Assembly (NCBI RefSeq): GCF_049568105.1
Contig: NZ_CP145335.1
Span: 1,116,001-1,180,000 of the forward strand
Origin: Salinisphaera sp049568105
GTDB lineage: Bacteria > Pseudomonadota > Gammaproteobacteria > Nevskiales > Salinisphaeraceae
Reading direction: 5' to 3'
DNA: 64,000 nucleotides
Below, in pieces: positions 63,982 to 64,000 of this stretch. A program made the position numbers and the translations under genes. How positions within the stretch are numbered: the first letter of the stretch is position 1; the number at the start of each line of letters is the position of its first letter. The notes under the pieces are model-generated. The model worked only from the letters and a program-made list of their open reading frames with translations. It was not told the DNA's origin and did not search any database.

Positions 63982-64000
63982 ATGAGTTCGCGACAGCGAA
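63982..64000 (+). CDS. Start of a gene cut by the window edge
   Basis: ATG 63982 follows a good GGAGG ribosome site (about 63973-63977) and reads MSSRQR before the window ends. In relatives the gene after this tRNA-Gln is usually prs. That identity is inference, since too little sequence is visible to confirm it. Confidence 0.4.

Overview
The window reads as the chromosome of a GC-rich, probably halophilic gammaproteobacterium. The pairs metG/mrp, purM-purN, proS, prfA-prmC, hemA-lolB and tRNA-Gln are gammaproteobacterial in arrangement. The full glycine-betaine breakdown set, the codon use and many CTAG-containing intergenic repeats would fit a Salinisphaera-like organism. That genus assignment is inference; no rRNA gene is present to test it.

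Layout. Positions 1-1812 hold metG (partial) and, divergently, mrp/apbC. In Pseudomonas these two genes sit directly beside dcd; here dcd lies at 39212, so about 37 kb of accessory or metabolic DNA separates mrp from dcd. That stretch contains: an outer-membrane protein and intergenic repeats (1.8-4.2 kb); a one-carbon operon of an SHMT-like protein without catalytic residues, sdaA, soxBDAG and purU (4.2-12.9 kb); an AT-rich integron cassette array with three attC sites and no integrase (13.9-17.0 kb); a Tat-exported amidohydrolase, a DUF3237 protein and a zinc peptidase (17.2-21.4 kb); the dimethylglycine demethylase and electron-transfer operon dgcA-dgcB-etfA-etfB (21.7-27.7 kb); a GbdR-like regulator divergent from a Rieske glycine-betaine monooxygenase with its own reductase and ferredoxin (27.7-31.8 kb); a second GlxA-type regulator, an MFS carrier and a quinone-oxidoreductase-like enzyme; and a VolA-type surface lipase. 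After dcd come a nucleotidyltransferase pseudogene, purN/purM, an AI-2E carrier, hda, wrbA, a lytic transglycosylase, proS, a JAMM peptidase/CDF carrier/L,D-transpeptidase cluster, an NAD-type isocitrate dehydrogenase, a PAS-GGDEF-EAL/KaiC/KaiB operon, prmC-prfA, hemA, a TPR protein, lolB, an MFS carrier and tRNA-Gln(UUG).

How the genes work together. The Rieske oxygenase would convert glycine betaine to dimethylglycine, DgcAB to sarcosine with electrons to EtfAB, and SoxBDAG to glycine with methylene-THF. PurU would release formate and recycle THF, and SdaA would turn serine into pyruvate. The GlyA normally needed to join glycine and methylene-THF into serine is represented here only by the catalytically stripped SHMT-like protein, so an active GlyA must lie elsewhere.

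The most unusual part is the cassette array. The left end of cassette 1 (GTTAGCA, 13880) is the exact reverse complement of the R'' box of its own attC (TGCTAAC), and the same match holds for cassette 2, so the cassette boundaries are unusually clear. Cassette 1 carries two TIR-like genes, one fused to a membrane domain and one resembling ThsB of Thoeris. This is a plausible undescribed Thoeris-like anti-phage module mobilised as an integron cassette.
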